Below are positions 25,951-39,911 of a DNA stretch of 64,000 nt, piece after piece. Below the pieces are notes generated by a model. It saw only the letters and a list, made by a program, of their open reading frames with translations, was not told where the DNA came from and made no database searches. Numbering within the stretch: position 1 is the first letter of the stretch; each line of letters opens with the position of its first letter. The stretch is from contig NZ_CP072610.1 in assembly GCF_021029445.1 (NCBI RefSeq), forward strand, positions 1,364,001-1,428,000, given 5' to 3'. Position numbers and translations under genes: made by a program. The stretch is from Pseudomonas wenzhouensis. Its GTDB lineage: Bacteria > Pseudomonadota > Gammaproteobacteria > Pseudomonadales > Pseudomonadaceae.

Positions 25951-26205
25951 TGTTGTTGTGCTCCCAGTTTTTGAACGAACCATCCCCTGCCGATCGTTTG
26001 TCGACCGGCATCATGGAGAGGCTGTTGGTTGCCCCGTGGGGCAGGCCGGCCAGACGCGACCGGTCATTGCCGTTGGCTGGTATCAGCCGCCGGCGAATCC
26101 GGTTCTGTGGCGTGTGGCGGCGATGGCTGCCTGGCAGGCAAGGGGCTGCTGCGCTGAGGGAGAGGCGAGGGTAGTCATGTTCTGGCCCTGATTCTTGTTG
26201 TTATT

Positions 26206-26228
26206 GTTGTCATATGTCGTCATACAAC
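26206..26228. promoter_or_regulatory. Candidate operator upstream of porin gene (site A)
   Basis: GTTGT (26206-26210) and ACAAC (26224-26228) bracket an imperfect palindrome containing the repeated element GTCATA. Inverted TTGT/ACAA ends are common in GntR-type operators. A second such site lies at 26371-26383. Confidence 0.3.
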
Positions 26229-26370
26229 TGTGTGGATTATCAACAGCCTTTTTATCGCTTGTCAACGCATGGCTAGACGAAAGTCTGAGCCTATGATCGT
26301 GCTTTTAGGGGCTTGAAGTGAGAGCGGAGGGTGCGACATGGGGCTTGTACGGCCGTTATCGGTAATTGTT

Positions 26371-26383
26371 GTTGTGCGACAAC
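26371..26383. promoter_or_regulatory. Candidate operator upstream of porin gene (site B)
   Basis: Perfect inverted repeat GTTGT-GCG-ACAAC. Followed by GTATGAC, the complement of the GTCATAC found in site A. The shared words suggest one regulator binding both. Confidence 0.3.
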
Positions 26384-26682
26384 GTATGACTTTTCAGGTC
26401 GATCATGGGCATGTTCATGGCGCATTGCCTGAGAGGGATCGGTCGGAAGGTGGGGCTGCGGTGCCCGTGTACCAAGGGCGCAGCGCTCAACGATTGGCCG
26501 GGCGTTAGGCGGGCGCTTGGGCAGGTTTATCCGACTGCGGGCATGGAGCCACGGAGCGGATGCAATCCGGGCGCTTTGGCCAGCGCCGCGGATTTCACTC
26601 AGGTTGCGGGGGGCGAACCTGTAGGCGGGTGGAAGCCGCCAGCCTCATGTGGCCGTGGCGGCTGGCTTTGAAGTGATGCGCC

Positions 26683-26710
26683 GCATGGCGCGGCTGTAGC
26701 CGCGCCATGC
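26683..26710 (-). terminator. Hairpin behind gcvT
   Basis: Perfect 13-base arms GCATGGCGCGGCT and AGCCGCGCCATGC with only GT between them, 6 bases past the gcvT stop. There is no T-run, so it may act as a 3'-end stabiliser or rho-linked end rather than a classical terminator. Confidence 0.55.
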
Positions 26711-26716
26711 CGAGGA

Positions 26717-27841
26717 TCAGCCGCGATAATAACGCTGCGGCACGAACGGGGTCTTGGCGACCTTCATGGCAATACGCTTGCCGCGCACCACGGCCCAGAC
26801 GTCGCTGTCGATAGCGGTATGGCTGGCATTGACGTAACCCATGGCCACTGGCGCGCCAAGAGTCGGGCCGAAGCCGCCGCTGCTTACCTGGCCAATCACG
26901 CTGCCGTCGGCATCGACGATTTCCGCGCCTTCACGCACCGGTACACGCTCCTGCGGCAGGAGGCCGACGCGCTTGCGCGCCACGCCTTTCTGCTGCTGCT
27001 CGAACACGCGCTCGGCGCCCGGGAAGTTGCCGGCACGCTCGCCATCGGCGCGGCGCACCTTGGAGATGGCCCACAGCAGGCTGGCTTCGATCGGTGTGGT
27101 GGCGCTGCTCATGTCGTGGCCATAGAGGCACAGGCCGGCTTCCAGGCGCAGCGAGTCACGCGCGCCGAGGCCGATGGCTTCGACTTCCGCTTCGGCCAGC
27201 AGGCTGCGCGCCAGGGCTTCGGCCTGATCCACGGCGACGGAAATCTCGAAACCGTCTTCGCCGGTGTAGCCGCTGCGGCTGACGATGCACTCGCTGCCCA
27301 GCAGGCGCACGCGGGCCACCTGCATGAAGGTCATCTTGCTCACTTCCGGGGCCAGGCGGGCCAGTACGTCGGCCGCTTTCGGGCCTTGCAGGGCGAGCAG
27401 GGCGCGCTCCTCGAACAGGCACTCGATCTGGCACTGCTCGCCGATGTGCTTCTGCAGGTGGGCCAGGTCCTGATCCTTGCAGGCGGCGTTGACCACCAGG
27501 TACAGGGTGTCGTCACCCAGATTGGCGACCATCAGGTCGTCGAGGATGCCGCCATGGGCATCGGTGAACATGGCGTAGCGCTGCATGCCCAGCGGCAGGT
27601 CGATGATGTCCACCGGCACCAGGGTTTCCAGGGCGCGCGCGGCGTTTTCGCCACGCAGCAGGATCTGGCCCATGTGCGAGACGTCGAACAGGCCGGCGGC
27701 CTCACGGGTGTGCAGGTGTTCCTTCATTACGCCCAGCGGATATTGCACGGGCATGTCATAGCCGGCGAAGGGCACCATGCGTGCACCGAGTTCGATGTGC
27801 AGGGCGTGCAGGGGCGTCTTGGCGAGAGTTTCAGTGGTCAT
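26717..27841 (-). CDS. gcvT: Glycine cleavage system T protein (aminomethyltransferase)
   Basis: Transfers the methylene group from the aminomethyl-lipoyl arm of GcvH to tetrahydrofolate and releases ammonia. The 374-residue protein shows the folate-binding fold with FAGYDMPVQYPLG, FDVSHMGQI, the SGYTGEDGFEI motif and RLEAGLCLYGHDM. It is the last gene of the gcvH-gcvP-glyA-gcvT operon, 69 bases after glyA, a gap filled by a short inverted repeat. In P. aeruginosa the equivalent operon carries sdaA between glyA2 and gcvT2 (from memory); none is here. Confidence 0.95.
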   Translation of the reverse strand: MTTETLAKTPLHALHIELGARMVPFAGYDMPVQYPLGVMKEHLHTREAAGLFDVSHMGQILLRGENAARALETLVPVDIIDLPLGMQRYAMFTDAHGGILDDLMVANLGDDTLYLVVNAACKDQDLAHLQKHIGEQCQIECLFEERALLALQGPKAADVLARLAPEVSKMTFMQVARVRLLGSECIVSRSGYTGEDGFEISVAVDQAEALARSLLAEAEVEAIGLGARDSLRLEAGLCLYGHDMSSATTPIEASLLWAISKVRRADGERAGNFPGAERVFEQQQKGVARKRVGLLPQERVPVREGAEIVDADGSVIGQVSSGGFGPTLGAPVAMGYVNASHTAIDSDVWAVVRGKRIAMKVAKTPFVPQRYYRG

Positions 27842-27855
27842 GTCGGTTTCCTGTT

Positions 27856-27873
27856 GGGTGCGCCGCGCGCACC
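27856..27873. repeat. Short inverted repeat in glyA-gcvT gap
   Basis: GGGTGCGCCGCGCGCACC, the core of the GTAGGGTGCGC family, followed by GGGGCCGCTGTGCGGCCC, another hairpin. Together they fill most of the 69-base gap. Confidence 0.55.
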
Positions 27874-27910
27874 GGTTGGGGCCGCTGTGCGGCCCGTTGT
27901 ACGTTGGGTA

Positions 27911-29164
<1,254 letters not shown>

Positions 29165-29245
29165 GGTGAGGCCCTCTTTATCGTTTTTCTCGGGATGAAG
29201 TCAGCCCGCCCCGATGAAGGGGGAGCCGAAAGAAACGGGTTGGAT

Positions 29246-29303
29246 GTAGCCCGGATGCAATCCGGGAGCTTTTGACAGCTTCCCTGGATTGCATCCGGGC
29301 TAC
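29246..29303. repeat. REP pair (GTAGCCCGGAT family)
   Basis: GTAGCCCGGATGCAATCCGGG and its inverted partner (GGATTGCATCCGGGCTAC) in the 147-base gap between gcvP and glyA. Probably transcribed within the operon and able to fold into a long hairpin. Confidence 0.75.
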
Positions 29304-29311
29304 GGGGGCGC

Positions 29312-32164
<2,853 letters not shown>

Positions 32165-32173
32165 GGCGATCAC

Positions 32174-32557
32174 TCAGGCGTCGGCGTTGGCGTTCAGCAG
32201 GCGGTCATAGCCGGCTTTGTCCAGCAGGTCGGCCAGCACGGCGTTGTCGGCCAGGCGCATGCGGAAGAACCAGGCCTTGTCCAGCGGCGACTCGTTGACC
32301 AGCTCCGGGCTGCCTTCCAGATCACCGTTGATCTCGACGATTTCGCCATCGAGCGGCATGACGATATTGCTGGCGGCCTTCACCGACTCCAGCACGGCCA
32401 CTTCCTCGCCCTGGGCATAGGCCTTCACTTCCGGCAGTTGCACGTACACCACGTCGCCGAGCGCGTCCTGGGCGTAATGGGTGATGCCGACGGTAACCAG
32501 ACCATCGTTGTCCAGACGCAGCCATTCGTGATCGGCGGTGAAACGCAACTCGCTCAT
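32174..32557 (-). CDS. gcvH: Glycine cleavage system H protein
   Basis: Lipoyl carrier of 127 residues that shuttles the aminomethyl intermediate among the P, T and L proteins. The lipoylated lysine is in LESVKAASNI (about residue 64). N-terminal LRFTADHEWLR and the YVQLPEVKAY segment are standard. GAGGAG stands 8 bases before the ATG. First gene of the operon, driven by the sigma-54 promoter at 32643-32658. The leader of about 75 bases contains small hairpins but no recognisable glycine riboswitch. Confidence 0.96.
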   Translation of the reverse strand: MSELRFTADHEWLRLDNDGLVTVGITHYAQDALGDVVYVQLPEVKAYAQGEEVAVLESVKAASNIVMPLDGEIVEINGDLEGSPELVNESPLDKAWFFRMRLADNAVLADLLDKAGYDRLLNANADA

Positions 32558-32642
32558 ATGAACTCCTCAAGGGCAAAGGTGGCCTGCTTCTGCGGCAGGC
32601 AACGGGTAACCCGCAACGTGGCGGGTCGACTGCAGGTGCTAG

Positions 32643-32658
32643 AGCAAGCTTGGTGCCA
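32643..32658 (-). promoter_or_regulatory. Sigma-54 promoter of the gcv operon
   Basis: On the minus strand TGGCACCAAGCTTGCT, an almost perfect match to TGGCACG-N4-TTGCW with invariant GG and GC at -24 and -12. The start point would be near 32631, about 75 bases before gcvH. Together with the adjacent gcsR-type activator gene this is strong evidence for RpoN-dependent control. Confidence 0.88.
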
Positions 32659-32677
32659 TCGCCATTAAGTTCAATAA

Positions 32678-32690
32678 AATCAATTACTTA
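32678..32690. promoter_or_regulatory. IHF binding site between enhancer and promoter
   Basis: AATCAATTACTTA matches the IHF consensus WATCAR-N4-TTR exactly, in an AT-rich stretch 20 bases upstream of the sigma-54 promoter. This is where a bend would bring the activator to the polymerase. Confidence 0.6.
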
Positions 32691-32722
32691 TATGTTTTAT
32701 CGGTGAATGATAAAAGCTCTGT

Positions 32723-32820
32723 GGAACGATATCGTTCCGAAAGTCAGCGTCGTTTCTGGCAAAGTCGAGGTCGCACCAGCGGGAATGGGGCTTTGCTCAT
32801 GTCGTTACGAAATCGTTACG
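32723..32820. promoter_or_regulatory. Activator (GcsR-type) binding sites
   Basis: GGAACGATATCGTTCC (32723-32738) is a perfect palindrome. GTCGTTACGAAATCGTTACG (32801-32820) is a related second site. GcsR of P. aeruginosa is reported (from memory) to bind repeated TGTAACG-N4-CGTTCCG elements upstream of its glycine cleavage operon. The first site here fits TGGAACG-N4-CGTTCCG, one base off that pattern. Both lie at enhancer distance from the promoter. Confidence 0.65.
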
Positions 32821-32870
32821 GCGGAATGATTTGGCTACAGGTGGGCTGTAAGCCACGCTCTGCCTGGTGT

Positions 32871-33410
32871 GTAGCCCGGATGTAATCCGGGAAGATCGTG
32901 CCGGCAGCCCCGGGATTCGGCAGGGTGGTGTGTGGGAGGCGCTTCAGCGGCGATTTTGTCGAGGCTGTCGCGGCTAAAGCCCCTCCCACAGCGGGTGGAT
33001 GACGCTTTTGATATCCGCCGGATGATCCTGCAGGTTGTGTCAACGTTCTGTGGCTGTGCTGGTGGGCTAGAGCCCACCCTACGAACTGGTGGGCTAAAGC
33101 GGATCGCCGCCCGGCCCACCCTACGAACGAGGTGCCTGGCGCGTGGGTTAGCTTGTAGCCCGGATGTAATCCGGGAAGATCATGCCGGCAGCCCCGGGAT
33201 TCGGCAGGGTGGCGTGTGGGAGGCGCTTCAGCGGCGATTTGTCGAGGCTGTTGCGGCTAAAACCCCTCCCACAGCGGGTGGATGACGCTTTTGATATCCG
33301 CCGGATGATCCTGCAGGTTGTGCCAACGTTCTGTGGCTGTGCTGGTGGGCTAAAGCGGATCGCCGCCCGGCCCACCCTAGGAACGAGGTGCCTAGCGCGG
33401 GTGGGTTAGT
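32871..33410. repeat. Tandem duplication of a composite REP-rich unit
   Basis: Copy 1 runs from 32871 and copy 2 from 33155, offset 284 bases. They share, nearly base for base, the GTAGCCCGGATGTAATCCGGG REP, the CAGCCCCGGGATTCGGCAGG block, a GTGTGGGAGGCGCTTCAGCG/CCCCTCCCACAGC pair and the sequence up to GGCCCACCCTA. Copy 2 lacks about 27 bases (one extra GCCCACCCTACGAACTGGTG unit) and has a few substitutions. Confidence 0.85.
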
Positions 33411-33572
33411 GGCGCTGGGCAGCGGGCGTGCTGACAACTCGGTGGTGGTGCGCCGCGTAACCCACCGGGCGATCTTCCGTGTTGAGCCAATGGTGGGTTT
33501 CGGCGCGGCGAACCCATTATGTTCATTGGGATGTATGACAGGCGCCTAACCCACCCTACGCGGCGGCAGGCA

Positions 33573-35090
<1,518 letters not shown>

Positions 35091-35163
35091 TGATGACGGT
35101 CGAAATGGGCGAACAGGCGGCAATTATGCCTGCTCTGCCCGATATGAGGAAAAGGGCAGTGCC

Positions 35164-35361
35164 GTGAGCACAGAAAAACCGAGCCGCGCCGACTACCACC
35201 GTGAGCACCAGGCCCGCGCCGAAGCCGAGGCCCAGCGTCTGCTGGCGCGCAAGACCGAGTTGCAGGGGCACTGGCTGCCCTGGGTAGCGCAGGAGCTGTA
35301 CTTGCTCAGCCCGCCGGAGTTCGCCAACATGGTGTGCCGCGAGTTGCAGCGCCTGGCGTGA
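35164..35361 (+). CDS. Small conserved-looking hypothetical protein
   Basis: A 65-residue soluble, helical protein (GTG start; residues such as RADYHREHQARAEAEAQRLL, then HWLPWVAQELYLLSPPEFANM). Function not recognised. Codon use looks like that of neighbouring genes. AAGGG lies 8 bases before the GTG. It diverges from gcsR by about 70 bases. The frame is open upstream, but only this start has a ribosome binding site outside gcsR. Confidence 0.5.
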   Translation: MSTEKPSRADYHREHQARAEAEAQRLLARKTELQGHWLPWVAQELYLLSPPEFANMVCRELQRLA

Positions 35362-35382
35362 ACGGCGAGCCGCATACCAACT

Positions 35383-35463
35383 GTAGGAGCTGCGCCACGC
35401 AGCGAATGCGATCATTCAGGCGACAGAGAACTCAAAAGCTTCGCCCCGGGGCGGGGCTCCTAC
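35383..35463. repeat. REP pair (GTAGGAGC/GCTCCTAC family)
   Basis: Same family as 1763-1837: GTAGGAGC at one end and GCTCCTAC at the other, with CGCCCCGGGGCG inside. It lies between the small gene and the broken endonuclease gene. Confidence 0.7.
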
Positions 35464-35505
35464 AGAAGCTTTAGGTACTTTCGACCCGCTCTGCCGAACT
35501 ACGTC

Positions 35506-36202
35506 CTACGCGCGCTTGCGCATACAGCGGCTCATATCCACTTTGCCCACATAGGGGTTGCCCCAGCCCATCACGCAGGCAACCTGCTGGTTACGCTGGC
35601 GCTCCCAGGGTTCGGCCGGGTAGGTCTTGCTCCAGGCCTCGAACAACTGGCGATCCTGTTTCGACAGGCGCAGTTTGTAGCGGTCGGCCATATAGAAGTA
35701 GGTGCGCGCGATCATCCCGCGAATGGCGGTGCGTGGCATCACCTTGCGTGCCTTGAAATCCACCACCGTCTGGCACTGACCATATTGATGCGGCTTCTGT
35801 GGCAGCCAGGCGAAGCTGTAGTTGCTGCGGTCGCCGTTCACCTCACCTACTCGGCACCAGGTTGTGCAGGTCAGCCTCAGCCTTGCGGAATTGCGCATCG
35901 TTGGCTGCGCAGTTCTTGCGGCCGCCTTTCTGCCAGCACTGGCGCTGATGGCCGATCACCCAGGCCGGAACGATGTGTTCCCACTCGATACGCTGGGCGC
36001 GATTGGCGTTCTTGCGCGGCGTGTAGCCGCATGAGCGCAGATCGACCCGATTGCCGCTGTACTTGCAGCCGCAGTAGAACTCGGTGGCTTGCTGGGCATA
36101 CAGCGGCCACGCCAGGCGCTTTGCCTCGGCGAAGGTGGCGGGTGCGGCGTGCAGGGAAAGGGCTATGAAACAGCAGAGCAGGGGCAATAGGCGTCGAATC
36201 AT
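35506..36202 (-). pseudogene. Endonuclease I (EndA/Dns-like), frameshifted
   Basis: A periplasmic or secreted nuclease of about 230 residues broken by a frameshift. The first part (from 36202) has a signal peptide ([22 protein letters not shown]), the EWEHIVPAW motif and ends DLHNLVPS. The second part continues in another frame with [17 protein letters not shown] and the C-terminal half. Intact relatives read [15 protein letters not shown], so two bases (TC in the coding strand) are missing near 35847. Apart from this the gene is complete. A recent mutation or a sequencing error are both possible. Confidence 0.85.
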
Positions 36203-36235
36203 GGGGCGGCAGAGTAGCCGTCACGGATTGCCTTG

Positions 36236-36258
36236 TGAAGTTAAAACTTCATGTTTTT
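36236..36258 (+). terminator. Small AT-rich hairpin with T-run
   Basis: TGAAGTT-AA-AACTTCA (36236-36251) followed within two bases by TTTTT. Base composition differs sharply from its surroundings. It lies between the broken endonuclease and the hsdR remnant and may be the leftover terminator of a lost gene. Confidence 0.4.
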
Positions 36259-36382
36259 CAGTGGCTTATATGATGGCAGCAGGCCTTTGATAATGGCCTC
36301 TTGCCGCGCCCTGGCTCAGCCCAGCGAGGCTATTTGCGCGAGTAGTTGCTGCGGGCCGTCATACAACGGCTGGCCGGATGAC

Positions 36383-37927
36383 AAGCGCGTGGATGAGAAG
36401 AGCGCGCGGCGCAAGTTGGCCAAATGGCTGTCGCTCAACCCGGTGAACGTCGGGCAGAAAGTCGAACTGATCGTCGAGCACTTTCGCAAGAACGTCGCCC
36501 ACCTACTCGGCGGCCAGGCCAAGGCCATGGTGGTGACCAGCTCGCGCGCGGCAGCGGTGAAGTACCACCTGGCGCTGGAGGATTACTGCCAGCGGCGTGG
36601 CTATGCCAATGTGCGGGCAATGGTGGCGTTCTCCAGCGATGTGCCCTACCTTGACCCCGATCTGAAAGCGCCGCTGGCTGCCAGCCTGCCGGACGAGCAT
36701 GCCTTCAACGAGCAGAACCTCAACGCCAAACTGGGCAACCAGGACATGCGTACGCTGTTCGATACGCCGCATTACCAGGTGATGATCGTTGCCAACAAAT
36801 ACCAGACCGGCTTCGACCAGCCCAAGCTGGTGGCCATGTACCTGGACAAGAAGATTTCCGGCGTGGAGGCGGTGCAGACGCTGTCACGGCTGAACCGTAC
36901 CTATCCAGGCAAGGACAAGACCTACGTCATCGACTTCGCCAACGAGGCCAAGGAGATACTTGAAGCCTTCCAGACCTTCTACCGCGATGCGCGGATGGCC
37001 GATATTCAAGACCCGAACATCGTCTTCGACATCCGTCAGCGCCTGGATGGCATGCACCTGTACGAGCGCGCCGAGGTGGAAGCGTTCGGTGATGCCATCG
37101 TCGATCCCAAGGTCACTCACCAGAAACTCTATGCGCTGACCCAGCCGGCTACAGACCGATTCAACGGCAAGCTCAAGACCCTCACCGATGCCATCGAACA
37201 GTGGGAACGGGCTTTGCTCAAGGCCGAGGAAGCTGGCGACGAAGCAGGCGCAGCCTATGCCGATGCGCAGCGCGCGGAATACTGCAAACAGCGTGATGAG
37301 TTGCTGATCTTCAGCGAGAGCCTGTCCAAGTTCGTGCGTTGCTACGAGTACATCGCACAGCTAGTGGACCTGGGCGATCCGAGTCTTGAGGCCTTCGCCA
37401 GTTTCGCCCGCCTGCTGCGCAAACGCCTCAAGGGCATTGGTGCCGAGCAGGTGGATCTGGGTGATCTCAAGCTCAGCCATTATCGGGTCAAAGCTGGCGA
37501 GCGCCTGGATGGCGTGGCGGTTCAGGGGGAAAGCCCCGGCCTGTATGGCATCACCGACAACGGCCTGCGCGAAGCTCGCGACCGTGAGAAGAAGTATCTG
37601 ACCGAGCTGATCGAGCGCCTCAACGCCGCCTTCGGCAAGGATGTTTCCGACACCGATCAGGTGATGTTGGCGCTACAGGTGTCCGAGACGCTGCGCAGCG
37701 ATCCGGTGGTGATGGCACAGATTCACAACAATGATCTCGAACAGGCGCTGAAGGCTGACCTGCCGATCCGTGCCGTCGAGGCCATAGTCGGTGCCATGAG
37801 CAGCCATAACAGCATGGCGACTCGCTTGCTGAGCGATGAGCCCAGCCGCGAGTTCTTCGTCACCGTGCTCTACGAACTGCTCAAGCATGATGTGGGGGCG
37901 CAGTTACTAGGGGCTGCGCGGCAGTGA
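36383..37927 (+). pseudogene. hsdR: Type I restriction enzyme HsdR, C-terminal remnant
   Basis: About 515 residues of the restriction (R) subunit. Recognition begins at VDEKSARRKLAKWLSLNP and runs through the second RecA-like helicase lobe (KAMVVTSSRAAAVKYH; VANKYQTGFDQPKL; the motif VI-like QTLSRLNRTYPGK), then the helical C-terminal region. The nuclease domain, Walker A/DEAD lobe and about half the protein are missing. The open frame before 36383 matches nothing. No hsdM or hsdS is nearby. Without nuclease and ATP-binding motifs it cannot restrict DNA. An N-terminal fusion from a new start cannot be excluded. Confidence 0.8.
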
Positions 37928-37928
37928 C

Positions 37929-38327
37929 TCAGCCGACCTGAGCGATCCAGTCATTCAGGTTGTAATAGTTGCTGATGCGCGCGACCTTGCCGTTCTTGAT
38001 CTCGAAGAAGGCGCCGGCCGGCAGGACGTAGGTCTGGCCGTTGGCCGGTGGCAGGCCTTCGTCGTCGGCCAGGTACTCGCCATGCACCACGAATTCGGCG
38101 GCGGCGCGGTCACCTGCGGCGTTCTGCATGACCACGATGTCGGCCAGGCGCTCGCGGTAGCAGCGGTTCATCTTGTCCATGAAAGCGGCGAAGGTGGCCT
38201 TGCCCACCTGGCGCTCGCCCTGGTTGATGTCGTGCACCACGTCTTCGGCCAGCAGGTCGAGGAAGGTGGGCATGTCACCGGCATTGAAGGCGGCGTAATA
38301 GGCCTGTACCAGTTCGGTGGCGGTCAT
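37929..38327 (-). CDS. NTF2-like / ketosteroid-isomerase-related protein
   Basis: A 132-residue single-domain protein with the cone-shaped NTF2 fold: an N-terminal helix (TATELVQAYYAAFNAGDMPTF), then LLAEDVVHDINQGE and the strand pattern ending YNLNDWIAQVG. Members include isomerases, dehydratases and binding proteins. The close ketosteroid-isomerase-related group has no established substrate. Convergent with the hsdR remnant, one base after its stop. Confidence 0.75.
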   Translation of the reverse strand: MTATELVQAYYAAFNAGDMPTFLDLLAEDVVHDINQGERQVGKATFAAFMDKMNRCYRERLADIVVMQNAAGDRAAAEFVVHGEYLADDEGLPPANGQTYVLPAGAFFEIKNGKVARISNYYNLNDWIAQVG

Positions 38328-38439
38328 GGCTAAGTTCCTTTCGTAGCGTGGTTAGTGGTGGGTTGGCACGCATGATAAGTTCGCGCCTTCGAGCCGGCAT
38401 AGCCGCCGGCGTCACCCTGCTGCTGGCGAACGACTCCAG

Positions 38440-39030
38440 ATGGACATCGAATTGCTCCGGGGGCCGCAGATAGCCCCCCATATCGAAGACCTGGCGCATT
38501 TGCGGATCACGGTCTTCCACGAATTTCCCTACCTCTACGACGGCAGCCTCGATTACGAGGCCGAGTACCTCGACACCTATGTGCGCAGCGCCGATAGCCT
38601 GTGCGTGCTGGTGCGTGATGAGGGGCGAGTGGTCGGTGCCTCGACGGCGCTGCCGCTGGCCGATGAAACCCTGGAGTTCCAGCAGCCGTTCCTTTCGGCT
38701 GGCTGGGATGCCGCGCGCATTTTCTACTGCGCCGAGTCGGTGGTTTTACCGGCCTGGCGCGGGCATGGCCTGGGCGTGCGCTTTTTTGCCGAGCGCGAGG
38801 CCCATGCGCGCAGGCTGGGTCGCTTTGACTGGTGCGCCTTCTGCGCCGTGCAGCGCCCGGCTAATCACCCGCGCCGGCCCGCCGACTACCAGCCGCTGGA
38901 CGCCTTCTGGGCGCGCCGGGGCTATCGCCATCATCCCGAACTGCGCACCCAGTATCATTGGCGCGATCTGGACGAAGCCGAGGAGTCGGCCAAGCCCATG
39001 TCGTTCTGGCTCAAGGAACTCACCTCATGA
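38440..39030 (+). CDS. GNAT-family N-acetyltransferase
   Basis: A 196-residue acetyltransferase-like protein. Acetyl-CoA-binding motif A is seen in ESVVLPAWRGHGLGVRFFAERE (about residues 98-120), preceded by LRITVFHEFPYLYDG. It overlaps the following nitrilase gene by 4 bases (ATGA), which in turn overlaps the ZapE-like gene. The three probably form one operon, and this enzyme and the amidase may act on related small molecules. Substrate unknown. Confidence 0.82.
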   Translation: MDIELLRGPQIAPHIEDLAHLRITVFHEFPYLYDGSLDYEAEYLDTYVRSADSLCVLVRDEGRVVGASTALPLADETLEFQQPFLSAGWDAARIFYCAESVVLPAWRGHGLGVRFFAEREAHARRLGRFDWCAFCAVQRPANHPRRPADYQPLDAFWARRGYRHHPELRTQYHWRDLDEAEESAKPMSFWLKELTS

Positions 39031-39911
39031 TCAAGATTGCCGCCTGCCAATATCACATCGACCTGCTGACGAGTTGGGATGCCTATGTCGCGCACCTGAC
39101 CGAGCTGTGCGAGGAGGCCGCCGGGCAGGGCGCCGAGCTGCTGTTGCTGCCGGAATACGCCGGGCTGGTGCTGACAGGGCAGCTGCCGGAGGCTGAACGC
39201 AGCGATTTGCACGCTTCTATCGCGGCTATTCAGGCGCTGCTGCCGCGCTGGCTGGAACTGTGCGAGAGCCTGGCGCGGCGGTTGAATATCTACCTGCAGC
39301 CCGGTTCGCTGGCCGTGCTGGATGATGATGGCCTCTACCGCAACCGCGCCTGGCTGTTCGGCCCGGACGGCTGCCTGGGCAGCCAGGACAAGCTGATGAT
39401 GACCCGCTTCGAGCTGGAGCAATGGCAGATTGCGGCCGGCAGCGGGCTTAAGGTGTTCGATACGGCGCTGGGCAAGCTGGGCATCCTGATCTGCTATGAC
39501 AATGAGTTTCCGCTGCTGGCGCGCACCCTGGCCGAGGCCGGGGTCGACCTGATTCTGGCGCCCAGTTGCACCGATACCGAGGCGGGCTTCTATCGCGTGC
39601 GCATCGGCGCTCAGGCGCGAGCGCTGGAGAACCAGATCGCCGTGCTGCAGTCGCCCACGGTTGGCCTGGCACCCTGGTCGCCAGCGCTGGACGAGAACAT
39701 TGGCCGCGCCGCGCTGTACGTGCCATCGGACTACGGCATGCCGGCCACTGGTGTGATCGCCGAGAGCGCGGAGCTGTGCCCCACACGCAGCCACTGGCTG
39801 TTTGCCGAGCTGGATCTGGCCGAGGTGCGCCGCGTGCGCGAGCAGGGCCAGGTATTCACCCGGCGCGACTGGCCAAAGCAGTTCGAAGGCAACCGGCTGG
39901 TGCTGCGTTGA
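39027..39911 (+). CDS. Carbon-nitrogen hydrolase (nitrilase superfamily)
   Basis: A 294-residue amidase-type enzyme. The Glu-Lys-Cys triad is visible: LLLPEYAG (Glu), SQDKLMMTRFE (Lys) and LGILICYDNEFP (Cys). Length fits the omega-amidase and N-carbamoyl/amide hydrolase branches. The start at 39027 sits in the ATGA overlap with the acetyltransferase; the downstream gene begins within its stop. Coupling to a GNAT enzyme suggests a small amide or acyl-amine substrate (inference). Confidence 0.88.
   Translation: MIKIAACQYHIDLLTSWDAYVAHLTELCEEAAGQGAELLLLPEYAGLVLTGQLPEAERSDLHASIAAIQALLPRWLELCESLARRLNIYLQPGSLAVLDDDGLYRNRAWLFGPDGCLGSQDKLMMTRFELEQWQIAAGSGLKVFDTALGKLGILICYDNEFPLLARTLAEAGVDLILAPSCTDTEAGFYRVRIGAQARALENQIAVLQSPTVGLAPWSPALDENIGRAALYVPSDYGMPATGVIAESAELCPTRSHWLFAELDLAEVRRVREQGQVFTRRDWPKQFEGNRLVLR

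Larger units (their letters stand above)
25951..26716. other. Gene-poor region between porin and gcvT
   Basis: No convincing gene in about 770 bases; the short open frames here have no family features. The porin-proximal part (26180-26400) is AT-richer and holds two GTTGT/ACAAC inverted repeats (listed separately). The distal part has degenerate REP-like sequence around 26560-26600 and the hairpin behind gcvT. Confidence 0.5.
32558..33572. other. Gene-free region between gcvH and gcsR
   Basis: The gcvH-proximal 280 bases hold the leader, sigma-54 promoter, IHF site and enhancer sites. The rest (32871-33560) is repetitive: a tandem duplication of about 284 bases, then several GGTGGGTTA/TAACCCACC inverted elements up to the gcsR stop. 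No protein-coding gene is credible here. Confidence 0.6.

Noticed and set aside
26405..26671. 88-codon open frame between porin and gcvT
   Set aside because: No ribosome binding site or family resemblance, and it runs through degenerate REP-like sequence.
32558..32642. Possible glycine riboswitch in the gcvH leader
   Set aside because: Only small local hairpins are seen; the two-aptamer glycine motif is not recognisable, and the sigma-54/GcsR system already explains control.
32871..33410. CRISPR-like array
   Set aside because: Only two long copies with no short repeat/spacer periodicity; it is a tandem duplication of REP-rich sequence.
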